From Madurella fahalii (Eukaryota > Ascomycota > Sordariomycetes > Sordariales): a DNA stretch of 64,000 nucleotides. Positions within the stretch are counted from its first letter, which is position 1. Every line of letters starts with the position of its first letter. Made by a program: the position numbers and the translations under genes. The stretch is taken from the NCBI GenBank assembly GCA_029876055.1, contig CM056874.1, positions 3,906,001 through 3,970,000 of the forward strand. The letters are read 5' to 3'. Positions 21,386-31,744 of the stretch are shown piece after piece. Under the pieces are notes generated by a model, which was not told the DNA's origin, did no database searches, and was given only the letters and a program-made list of their open reading frames with translations.

Positions 21386-22803
21386 TCAGGGCTTGTGTAT
21401 TCTCAATGAGGCCAAGATGTAATCTTCTAGCGGTAGCAAGTCCAGCAAGAGGCCGTTCATATTCCACGCGAGTAGGTAGGTGTAGCCACCAGCCACCGCG
21501 TCGAGGATGAAGTGGTTGGCCGTCGCCACGATGGCAGCAAGGATAAGAGCCGGGTAAGCCATGCCAATGCAGATCATCAAGATACGCCTCCAGCCAATCG
21601 CCGGCCGCCTGCTCAGGGGCGCCGTACCAATGGACAGGCCGATGAGGAAGGAGTACCCAAAATGCAGCGAGGGCATGGCAGCTATGGATTGCGATGCGAT
21701 TATCAGCATCCCTGAGGGGGGGCAAGCATGTCGTGTTCTCGGAGACCCACCGTATTGATTGCAAAACCGGTTCGTAGTCCACACGCTACTAGCGTCATCC
21801 TCCCCGTGGACCGTATCGACGAACCCGTAGCTCGTGGCCTCTCTCTCGTGCTCGCCTGTGTAGCCGGGATCGCTGAGCAGCCTTGGAGGCATGCACGGCT
21901 AGAATGTGAAGACGACGAAGGCCAAGAGATTGCACATGGCCATGGTCCGTCGTCTTGTCTCATAGAGCGCAGTGGGTCCAAAGGCCAGAGAACACTTCTT
22001 CCGATGTTGTGTTGATGATAGGTTACCTTGTTCTTCCTGAGTTTTACACCGCAGCTGTGCCGTCGTGAGATGGTATAGGACGATGAGGAAGAGGATTGTC
22101 CCCGGGATGTGGATGAAAGAGTAAATTCTGTTCGTCCACTGCATAAGCGTTGGGTTTGCAAGGAACCATTTTTGCACGGCGGGCTCAAGGAAAATCCCGA
22201 GGCGCTGCTCTATATGGATGACCTGGAGCGCGTGTTCTCTTGCGGTATCGATGGTGGACCCCCGTAGAGTTACTGCGGTGAAGGCGCGTCCGAGTTGGTA
22301 CACCTATGCAACCATCAGGAACTCTAAAAGATGTCGGATTCTCGGAAGTGGCGCCGCCATACCCAATAGATGAGCGCCCAGTACCAGACCTCAACTAGGA
22401 AAGGAAACCGCTGCAGAACTCTGCTGAGAAAGCGGTCTTTAAAGATCTCGGTGTTTGGAGTGGCCACCTCCCACTCCCAGCCCAAAAACCGGAGTGTACG
22501 CCGCCGCCTTCGCGAAGCCGTATTGCTCAGAGCATCTTCTGCCGATGTCGTACTTGGGCTATTGCTAGACCTGGCCAGGTCAAGCGGTAAGCAGGTATCC
22601 TCGTCTTCATTAGTCTTTGCAGTCTCAGGGTCGGCGTAGTAGTCCGCCTCTGGATCGTAGCGGAGGTGTTGCCAAGTCTGGGGACTTGGCGAGGAAAATG
22701 GGAAAGAAGATGAAAAGACACGGTTCTTGTTTCGGTTGATGACGGTCCCGAATGCCAGAAGACCAATGACCATGAGGGGCTCCAGAACAGCCCCGATAGC
22801 CAT
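21386..22803 (-). pseudogene. Aur1/Ipt1-like PAP2-superfamily membrane protein with an internal stop (429 codons)
   Basis: Polytopic membrane enzyme related to inositolphosphotransferase/phosphatidic acid phosphatase type 2 (PF14378-like). Exons (minus) 22363..22803, 21751..22303 and 21386..21681 total 1290 nt and all junctions keep phase: IYW|VYQLGRAF and CNQY|AAMPSLHFGYSF. The phosphatase-type motifs are present: MPPRLL, SLHFGYSF with the catalytic-type His, and TANHFILDAVAGG with the second His and Asp. At plus positions 21899-21901 the coding codon is TAG immediately before PCMPPRLL, where this family has Trp. Everything after the stop remains open and well conserved, so inactivation seems recent, or the product is truncated before the active site. 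The Trp-to-TAG change fits a CpA to TpA mutation on the opposite strand. Confidence 0.78.
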
Positions 22804-23985
22804 AATAGCTGAGAGCGAGTGGATTCAGTTACAAGCCCCCAAAGAGCGGACCCTGGACCAGCCACCAGGAAGTGATGAGACACCAGGTCATCACGAGAAT
22901 TGGTCTGGGTTCACATTGAACTGCTTGTTCGGCGGCCTGCTGGTAGTTATACATTGAGATGCCTACGAACGCGTGCCATTCATATCGGCTGCATCCGGCG
23001 CCGCTATCAGACTTGCTCTCAAGGCAAGCCGTTCTTTCTTCTAAGGTCGCAGCTAGATGTTCCCGCTTGGCTATGCTATTGTTATCTTCGTATCATGTCG
23101 TTCGGCTCCCCACTTCTAGTACTGCGTATGAGCTAGGAGCCGCCCGCTACGGTATCATATGCAAATACGGCAGGTTGAGACGAAACAGGTAGAACCTCAG
23201 GGGCTTTGTTCTCACTCGGAAAACGAGCAATGAGAGCGCTGAATTCGGACAAATCTTAGCGGCCTTTCCAACCCGTGCCGGATGTGCCGGAGCAACCACG
23301 CTCCATCACTAACTGTGAGGTGGAGTCAATGCTGCACACAGTTCATCATCTGGGATTCCAACTGCTTCTCTCGGCGGTCTGCCGACCGCCTGGGGACACC
23401 AGCCACGCACGGATATGCTCAATGACGCGACTGCTTACGAAGGAGGACATGCCTGAGATCGGATGAAGCCATCATCGGGGTGTGAGCAGCACCGGTCCGG
23501 TTGGCCATCTCGGTGACACGCAACACAAGCCCACAACATAGCTGAGCCCGGAACCGAGACCTACATACTGCCCTATCAACGAAACACGTAGGTAACGCGG
23601 CGGGAAACCACGCTGCGCCCCGTTGCATGACGTCCGTCTCCGGAAGACTTTGTGGGGCTAAACTTCAGTTGTCTTCTAGGCGCCGGCTGCGTTCAGGAAA
23701 CGAGAGTCTGTTGCAGCCCGCGGCAGCGCGGGGATGGGGTGGCCAATTTTGACCCGGATCGGCGCTTCACTGCAGATATCAGACCGAGATCGTGCAGCAT
23801 CAAACACAACAAGAACTTGGCCAATAGGCCCGTACAAAGTCTAGCCCGCAACTACATAGTACTCCATCGGCCTATCCTGACATTGCGCATCCACTGATCT
23901 GTGCGGGGGTTAAGTCCTCCATGTGGAAGCTCGGTGCTAAACAAAGCCCGTCGGACCCTATTTTCACGTGCCCGGTAAGCCGGGA
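22804..23985. other. intergenic, nothing recognised
   Basis: About 1.2 kb upstream of the PAP2-like gene and downstream of the DUF7587 gene. No convincing coding or RNA feature seen. Confidence 0.45.
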
Positions 23986-25224
23986 CTATAGACCCATCCC
24001 GGCGAAGCGATTGATCAGTTCCTCGCTAGCAAAGTCGGACGGCATAATTGTGGCCCCGATAAGCACAGGTACCTGACTGCCGCTAGATCCTCTGGTTAAC
24101 AGCTGGTTCCTGAACAGGGAAAGGACTGTGGCCAGCCTTACCTGAGATCCTCGACCGAGTCTGCCAGACTGGTCGTTCCTCCGGCAAAGTGACCATGGAT
24201 ATCGTCGATGATCATCTGGAACTGCTCGACCTCTGGTATCCGATCATATGCTTTGATGTCCCCCAATGAGAGTCGTTCAATTTCCGAGGCTGAGATAAGT
24301 TAGCGCGGTGGAGTATTACTGTCTCTGGGGCAAGATTTGCTAACGAGAGAACATGGCCGCGATTCCCTGTACAATGACAGAGTCATTTCTCTTACGGCGC
24401 CTTAGAGCCAGCAGCATGGCCGTGAGCGGGACGGTCCACCTATCGCCGAAGCAGGCATCTGCAATAGTGATGGCCTTTCGGACCTCAAAATGCGTGGCCG
24501 GCGACGCGTCGGCGTATGCGCGTGGCCAGAGCTCCTCGCGGAGGACAATCACGCTATTGGCCAAGTTCTCCCAGAGACGCTCCCGGCTCAGCTCCTTGAG
24601 CAGCTCAAACATGCCGAGATCGATGACCTTCTGCATGGTGGTCTGGGCGCACCTCCCCCGGATATCCAGGTCCCCCTGCGAGAGGTACTCGCCGTAGGTG
24701 CGGTTTCCCGGCCTCTCGCGGATCTCGACGAGTTTGCGGAGCGTCCTGCGCGGCGCGGTGCCAGCCGGCTCGTGCTCGTGCTCGGCAAAGACCTTGAGAA
24801 TCTCCATCTCGCTGACAAAGGTGCCGGCCGGAAGACCCCTGGTGTCGAGCACCAGGAGCGAGATATCGGCGAGTGCGGACTTGTCGCGGCTACCGCGGTG
24901 CCGATGCAGCGTGTAATGGAGCGCGAAGAGCAGGGAGCTGGTCCAGCTGACAAAGTTGCAATTGGCCTCGTGCGCCTGCACCCACCATAGATGGTTATTA
25001 AGGAGAGCCGCGGCGTAGCTGGGCCGCAGGCTGAATAGGTCGCGCGTCTCGCCAGCGCTGCCGCAGCTTGATGCAGGCGGGACCACGGACGATACTGTGG
25101 TCTTGCCCGCCGAGGTCGGGGTGTGGACGCGGAAGAGGTATCTCGGAACCTTGTTCGTGTTGAACAATGGCATCTGACGGCGTTGGGACGGGTTCGGCTC
25201 AAACGGAAGTGGTTGTTTCAGCAT
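23986..25224 (-). CDS. DUF7587-domain protein (three exons, 374 aa)
   Basis: Function unknown. Exons (minus) 24345..25224, 24142..24289 and 24082..23986 sum to 1125 nt. The first junction uses donor GTTAGC and acceptor TCTCAG. The second uses GTAAGG and ATCTAG; the alternative CAG acceptor breaks the frame. The domain begins VPRYLFRVHTPTSAGKTT and continues with LLNNHLWWVQAHEANCNFVS, WTSSLLFALHYTLHRH, LLVLDTRGLPAGTFV and GEYLSQGDLDIRGRC, the block order I associate with the fungal DUF7587 domain. This pattern recalls ADP-ribosyltransferase-like folds (R..S..E order: FRVHTP, WTSS, GEYLSQGDL), but that is inference. The start at 25224 (MLKQPLPFEPN) is preferred, because the reading frame farther upstream looks non-coding. 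The C-terminal exon ends INRFAGMGL. Confidence 0.7.
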
Positions 25225-26693
25225 GATGACGAGGAAGACGGAACTGGTGATGTTGTTATTGGGGTCGGGAAGCTTGCCTGGTGGTCCGGCGAAAGGCAAG
25301 AGATGCTGGGCTCGGGGATCAACTATGCGACCGCGTCTCCGTCTGCCGTAGTGGCCGGGGCGGACACGCCTGTCATTGGTGCCACGTGGACATTGGGCAG
25401 TTGGAGAGCCAACTGCTCGAACGCAGCATGACTCCATGAATTCGTTGATGGAGTGGTATGCGGAACTGCTCAGGGCAGACGGAAGTTAAGTGCTGGGGAT
25501 TTCCGGGATGTGACCACAACCAAACGTGCTCTTTCAAACACCCGAGCTGTGTAAGGTAGTGGGCTTTCCTATATTCTGAGGTTCTCGGTTTGGTCCTCGG
25601 CCACTCGGCGTTGCTGTATTGCAAGCTTCAGTTCAGGCCTCTCAGGACTAAGAATCGGCAGTGTCTGCCGGTCTTTATTACACTTCTAGCTTGGTTGGTC
25701 AAGAACGCGGCACCGGTGTTTACTTTTTTTCCGTGGGGATGACTTCAACAAAGACCCCGAAGTTGCTCCCACGCAGCTGTCGTATTTCTGCGCTGTTCAG
25801 CATGGGCTATGGCGTGACCAGCGCCATTGACGGACACCAGTATCTTCGCTTGACGTTTATGCAGATGTCCTGTGGTGATGGAAGACATCCGATCCGGAAT
25901 GGGGCCGTTGCCTTCCTCGGGTAGCTTACTTCGTGTTATACCTACACAAACTATTAATCATCTCACGGTTTTATGCTGGGTCAGCCCCTTGCAGATCAAT
26001 GCGGTACAAGACGCCAGCCTGCCAGGCTTGCTGAACGTCACAAATTACCAACCGCCCGAGGGAAGGTATACCTTGAGCATTGTAACTATCGCAACGGACA
26101 GGTTTGTACCTTACGCATTACGCGATGGCGCCACGGCAAAAGTGGTGTGACGATCTCGGCGGGCTTCAAGTTGCGGCCCAGGTATGTTGTATAAGGAAAT
26201 TACTAGTAGTAACTTGAGGTGCTAGTAGGTAGTTCTCGCCTTAACGTGACCCAGGCAGCTCCGTGGCAAGGCTCCGCTCCCCGCCTTCTTCGCTGCCTTG
26301 ACCGTCGAATGTGCAAAACAGCGTTGGGTCGACGCTATTTGTACACTGGCACAGCATTGTTGAACGCCTAAGCTGGGGAGCCATCGCCCTGGCAGACTTT
26401 CAACATCCACTAGCCCTCCTAATTGCTAATCGAGAGACTACGGTAGGTTTCTGAGTTAAGCTAGCGTCAGCTAAGGTATCTTACACTACCTTAGGTACAG
26501 TACCGATGTACAGTAGGTTAGGACCTTAGCGTGCCACTTCAGTGACTTCTGTGGGGCACTTTAGTGGAGCTCGCGCGATGCGCCAAGCCTGGTGGAAGTC
26601 GACTTCGGCGCGTAATAGCGCGTCCCAGATTCCGGGCCACGCAAAAAGAATCCCACGTGAATCCCACGCTAATCCCACGCTGCGCGCCGCCCA
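25225..26693. other. intergenic; promoter side of two divergent genes
   Basis: About 1.5 kb with no supported gene. TAAGGTA and TACCTTAGGTAC motifs lie at 26472-26498. A triple AATCCCACG repeat lies just before the next start codon. Confidence 0.5.
26649..26679 (+). promoter_or_regulatory. three AATCCCACG boxes at 11-bp spacing
   Basis: Identical 9-mers start at 26649, 26660 and 26671, so they lie on one face of the helix, 15 bases before the ATG at 26694. They may be a binding array for a regulator or part of the 5' leader (inference). Confidence 0.5.
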
Positions 26694-29600
26694 ATGCTGC
26701 CATCGTCAAAAAGGAGCCGTGCCGTAGCCTGCTTGGGGAATGGCACGCCCACTCGGTCAAAACAGAGGCGACTGTCCGACGTCGTTATCCTGAGCAGCAG
26801 CGATGTCGAAACGGACGAGGCCCGCGTCCCAGACATGCATGGCCGCGTCGGATCGCGGGGCTTGTTTGAGCAGCTGCAGGAGGACGCCTTTTTGGACCTG
26901 AAAACTGACCTCCGCCTCGAATTGGACAGGCTGCACCGGATCGGCGAGGACGACACTTTGGGCTCAAAGGTGGCCGCTACTCCTTCAATTGGGGCTCCTA
27001 CCAGGGTACTAACTTCGGAGTGCCCCCTAATCGCGGAAGCGGAACAGGACCTTCGTGAGGCGCTACGGAGATGGGTGGGACAACACAAATCATCACGACC
27101 AACAAACCACCTCCTTTACAGGCTCGATGCTCGGTTTGCTGATAATTTCTCTCCGGGGGATCGACTTGTCGTTGAGACTCTCGGCCGGTTCACCGCAGAG
27201 GTTCCTTTTGAGGCATTCCTTGCCACCCTCGAGCGGGAAGACATAGGGCGACAAGAGCCAACTCCGAGCTATCTAGCCAGCGCTATCCGCGACTCGCAAT
27301 CGCACCTGCTGATCTCCGATATCCCGGTGGATGAACGAAGCTGGGTGCACACGAAGCGTTCCTTGCCAAAACAGTCTTCCTCCGTGTCCGCGACTGTGAG
27401 TACCGGCCTTTTCCAAAGAAAGACTGTTGAGGTGAAGGCTCATGAGGATTCATAGGCTGTTATGCTTATTCCGCGGGACAGTGTGGTTGATTCTTTGGTG
27501 GAGTGCGAGGTACCCTCGGCCCTAACCTGCCGCTATTGCCTACAGACCACAGGCGTTCAGAGGTTGGTCGGATACTTTACGGCTCGAATCTCGGAACCGG
27601 CAAACCGCGACCGGCTACTCCCGGTCTTTAGGGAGTTCTGTACGAAAGTTTGGGAACTTGATGAAACAAGAGGCCTGGCAGTATTTCCGAGCGATGTGGT
27701 CGAGGGGCTTCTCAAAGCGCTGGTTCTTGCACAGGACTGGGAATTCTTCGACCAGGCCTTGTCCAAACTCGGGAGCTACCATCTTCCGACATTTTTCGAG
27801 TGGGTAGCAGATCAAGTTGAAGCTGGGTTACTTGCGGTGCGCGACATTGGAACGAGGTGAGTACGCTCTTGGGTCGCCATTAATGAGCCCTAACTAATTG
27901 GTTTGAAGACTAGCAGCCACGGGTTTGAGCTCTCCCATTAAATTCCTCCGTCTTCGGCCCCCTGGGAATGGGACACAACTTCTGCTGCGGCAGCTAGCAA
28001 TCAGCGCTTTAGATGGTGTCGGCATGCAGGCCGGAACTGTTCAGGATGGGCAGCACTTGTCAGAGCTGGTCTACGTCGTGCTCGGCCCTGAAGCGGTAAC
28101 CTTAACGTACGTCCCTTACAAGATGGCCCTTCCTTGATTCATCGGCATTAAGATATGAATATTTTTTTAGCCTTCTACCGCTTGTCGAGAAGAATCCCGT
28201 TTTACATACGTCCTTCGCTCTGGGCGTTTTCGACGGCCTCCGCCAGGTTCCTACCTTCCACCCTTCTTCGCCTTCAGTCTCCCGGGCACTGCTAGCGCGA
28301 TTTGTGAGGCTTTTCGTCGATTCGCTGGACGTCTCCAAGCTCTGCAAGCCCTCGCCCGTCTCTCCAACTGGCGGGTGCCGGTGTTGTCATCTCATGCCCC
28401 AACCAGTGCATCCGGGGAGTGTGGACGCCACTCAACTTTCTTCCTTTGTCTCCGGCATATTGGCTGAACGGATAGATGATAGGATTCTGGCCGTTCTCGC
28501 TCTCAAGATTGTCCGAGACGTTGGTTTAATCAAACCCCGGGAGTTTGCCGCGTTCTGGTTGCCATTTCTGCGAGAACTCCTGAGAATCCTCGAAGAAAAC
28601 CATGTTTGTCTATCAGCGGCCCGGTACCATCACCTCTTCACAGCGATCCTCGAAAAATACCTTGATCGATGTGTCGGTCCGCCGCCGGTGCATTGGATAC
28701 CGGAATGTCAATGTGTCCCATGCGCTTGCAGACTCTGCTCCCTGGTCAACCGATTTCTCCGAAGCAGCGTGCGCGCTGCCAGCATCTCCTTGGCCTCGGA
28801 TACAGAGATACTCCATCTCAATTCGTGGTTGTTACCGCACTACGCAAATGTGATCCGGTGCGAGTTCACCGTGGAGAACGGCGTTGTCATCATCGAGAAG
28901 CTCATGACCATCGTACAGGGCCCGAGTTTCGATCTCTGGACAGAGAAACTAAACAAGGCAACCGCTGAAATTGACCAGCTCGACCGTGGTCAATTGCGGA
29001 CGGTGCTTGGCGACAGTTATAACAGCATCATTCGCTTTGATCCTGTTCAACCCCCTAGAAGGTCTCCAGTTGCGATCGAAGAATTGGAAATAGAGATGGA
29101 GGAGTCACGTTCCCATACAATATATACAAGGAATAACAGCCAGATTCAGCCTGCGGCCCCAAGTCCGACTGCGATCATGGTCGAATCACACCACCCTTGC
29201 CTCGAAGCCGTTGCTGCCTCACAACCCTCCGCGTCAGAACCTGGGTCCCGCTTACGCAGCCTCAATTCCCTCGAAACACCTGAACTTACTATCCAGGCCC
29301 CCATCCCGACAAGGCGGGGATGGATGAGCGAATGGGCCCAGAAACATCGCGGTGCGACGGCAACTGGGCGGCGATTCTTGTTAAGCGCAACTCGTACCCC
29401 ACCGAACAACGTCTCCTGCGCTACGCCCACACGCCAGTCCGCTTTCAGCCCAACGCCCTCGCCGGGAGGCGGATTGCCTTCGGTTTCGCCCTTGGCATTT
29501 AACGCGCCGCGTAGGTTGGGAACCACGCAGATCATGTCCAGTACGTGGCAGGGACCAAAACCATTCCCGCTGGCCCCGACGCCACTGGCATCAGTTGCAG

Positions 29601-29773
29601 CTGCAACTTCCCCAGGTTGCAGGGTCTTGACGCCGGTTTCTTTCAGTCGGATCAACTCTGGGCGCCAACCGAGCAGTCATACCAGGATCAAAATGGAGAC
29701 TCCGTCTCAATCGCCTTCACGGGGCGTAAAGAAGACCCCGGTCGAAGTCATTGACCTGACAGGGGATGATTGA
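26694..29773 (+). CDS. Large uncharacterised protein with N- and C-terminal SUMO-interaction-like motifs (four exons, 967 aa)
   Basis: Exons 26694..27395, 27456..27856, 27909..28106 and 28171..29773 total 2904 nt. Donors are GTGAGT, GTGAGT and GTACGT, and each junction keeps phase. The N terminus has a basic patch then RRLSDVVILSSSDVETDE, a hydrophobic core followed by Ser/acidic residues. The very last residues are EVIDLTGDD, a textbook SUMO-interacting core (V-I-D-L-T plus acid). The middle is helical, and near 28690-28760 there is a Cys-rich block CQCVPCACRLC preceded by HW. The C-terminal third before the tail is Ser/Pro-rich and probably disordered. I recall uncharacterised ascomycete proteins with a similar Cys block but no function. 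A nuclear, SUMO-linked role is inference. The start at 26694 is the first ATG after the triple AATCCCACG box. Confidence 0.75.
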
Positions 29774-30595
29774 GTGCACTGCCTTCTGTTTGGGTTCTTC
29801 TTGCAGTTCTGGCATACGCGGCTGTGTATAATCGCCTATTGGGCGGACAAACGTTTGGTCAGGTCTTCGTTTGGACGTTTTTACCTTACAGGCGGTCCAG
29901 CGTGGGGCTGGTGTCTCGGAACTGAGCTGTTGGTGCCAGAGTGGGTAGCCGCATAACCGCCATGAAATGCAGGCCGCCTGATTGGGGAACTTCCCTGGCG
30001 CTCACCCAAAGCGAACTTGAGAATTCAACAGCAGAATGGCGTACCTACCGGTCTCCAATTTTCTTTCGATCCCGCGAACCGTCCGCTTTTCTGCTCTGAT
30101 GGGCTCCGCAGGGTCATTCTCACGCTCAACTTGCATTCGCTCTCGCACGCTTTGCCCGCAGTACTCGGTACGTCTGGATGACCGCGTCGGCCGCTCATTC
30201 GCCCCGGACCGTGGGGCTGCTGTGCGATGGTTCGGCGGGTGGGTGCGATGGCGCCGAGCTTGGCCCGCTGTAGGTTCACGTAGCCGCCAAGGCAGCCAAG
30301 ACGACATGGGGTGCCGCGTAGGGTTGCACCTCTCTGCGCCTGCGCAGCCCCCGTGCCGCCTTCGCGTGCCAAGTTTAAATGTCCAGCTCGGCTCGGTTCA
30401 GATTTCTTCTCATCAACAATCTCATCCAAACGGCGGACCGGAAGCAGATGAGAACGTAGGAGATACACCAGCTGCGGAACGACTCGACCATCACAAGGCC
30501 CGCGCCGTGTTGGCTCGCGACGGCAGCAGCACTTCTCCGTTCACGTCGAATCCCGCTAGGTTGGGAGCCCGGTACTTCCCCATTGGCACGGAAAG
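29774..30595. other. intergenic, promoter of the DUF6601 gene
   Basis: No gene seen. Overlapping long frames on both strands at 30025-30590 are GC-driven and lack family character. Confidence 0.45.
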
Positions 30596-31744
30596 ATGGC
30601 GACAGCCTCACCCACGCCCAGCGCCGCGCCGACGGCCGAGACGCCTGACCCCGGGCTCGCGCCCGGCGTGGCGAACATCACGGAACCCTTCAGCGGGCTG
30701 GCGCTGGAGTGGTATACGCAGCTCGAGTCCGCATCGCTCCCGGTCGGGGAGAAGCAGACAAGGAAGATCTTGAAGATGAAGGGGGGTAGTTCCAAGCAAT
30801 ACCTCCCCGGCCAACCACGCATCCGCCTCGACAGACGCACAGCGGCTGCCGACGGCAGAGACCCCTTGCTCAAGTACCTAGATGAGCAACACACCACCGA
30901 CAAGCTCGACTCGCTCCTACCCCTCATGCGCTACATCTTCGTGCAGACGCCCTCCTACATCCACATTATGCCCCTGCATCACCAAAAGTCACATGATCGC
31001 AAGATCGTCATCGACCAGCACCCGGGCCTGCACTTGCTCTGGTACTACGAGGTCATCTTCATCAAGCCCATTCCTGCCTACTTTTACTCCAAGGCTTTCT
31101 GGGAGTACATTAAGAACGCCGATACGAAGATCTACAAGGCATGCCTGGGCTTCATGCGCAGCTACTACTTCCTCATTCAATTCGAGATTGATTTTCTCGA
31201 GGCTCTCGACCTCAAGCTGATCCCGAAGAAGGAGGACGGCACTGACCCAACCTACGAAGAGTGGTGCGAGTTTATCGAGCCCTTTGCGCGGGTGGGCGAC
31301 GACCACGTCAACCGCCGATACCACTACGGCGAGCTCCGCCTGAGCCGCATCAATCGCGCAGCGATTCTCTTCAAGGGCAGCCTCGCCTACTTCCACATCT
31401 ACCCGCAGTGGGGCTCTTTCCTAGCGCACATACTCGCCCCTCTAATCACCCTATTTGCCGTGTGCTCCGTCGTACTCAACTCGATGCAGGTTAGCCTCGC
31501 TGCCATCGAGGTCGGCAGCGAGATCGGCCGCGAGGTTCCGCCGGGGCCCTGGCCACGCCTTCTTGACGCAGCACTATGGTTCCCCGTCATCGTCATGATC
31601 AGCATCGCCATCGTGCTTGCCTGTGGCCTCTGTGGCATGTTTTATATGGGTGTAAAGGACTTGTTGCGCGTGAACTATGTCCGACAGAGGAAGAAGCTTG
31701 GGGATACAAAAGCGGGAATGAAGACCCACGGGATGATCTGGTAA
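30596..31744 (+). CDS. DUF6601 membrane protein (382 aa)
   Basis: Single exon, function unknown. After a low-complexity Ala/Pro/Thr start, the conserved core has LLPLMRYIFVQTPSYIHIMP, PLHHQKSHDRKIVIDQHPG, LHLLWYYEVIFIKPIPAYF and LGFMRSYYFLIQFEIDF, matching the fungal DUF6601 family (PF20246). RINRAAILFKGSLAYFHIYPQW follows. Two strong membrane helices sit at the C terminus (FLAHILAPLITLFAVCSVVL and FPVIVMISIAIVLACGLCGM), then a basic cytosolic tail (RVNYVRQRKKLG). Length is usual for the family. The start has a run of upstream G/C and no competing ATG in frame nearby. Confidence 0.85.
   Translation: MATASPTPSAAPTAETPDPGLAPGVANITEPFSGLALEWYTQLESASLPVGEKQTRKILKMKGGSSKQYLPGQPRIRLDRRTAAADGRDPLLKYLDEQHTTDKLDSLLPLMRYIFVQTPSYIHIMPLHHQKSHDRKIVIDQHPGLHLLWYYEVIFIKPIPAYFYSKAFWEYIKNADTKIYKACLGFMRSYYFLIQFEIDFLEALDLKLIPKKEDGTDPTYEEWCEFIEPFARVGDDHVNRRYHYGELRLSRINRAAILFKGSLAYFHIYPQWGSFLAHILAPLITLFAVCSVVLNSMQVSLAAIEVGSEIGREVPPGPWPRLLDAALWFPVIVMISIAIVLACGLCGMFYMGVKDLLRVNYVRQRKKLGDTKAGMKTHGMIW

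Noticed and set aside
30025..30590. Overlapping long frames upstream of the DUF6601 gene
   Set aside because: Present on both strands in Arg/Gly-rich composition; no conserved motif.
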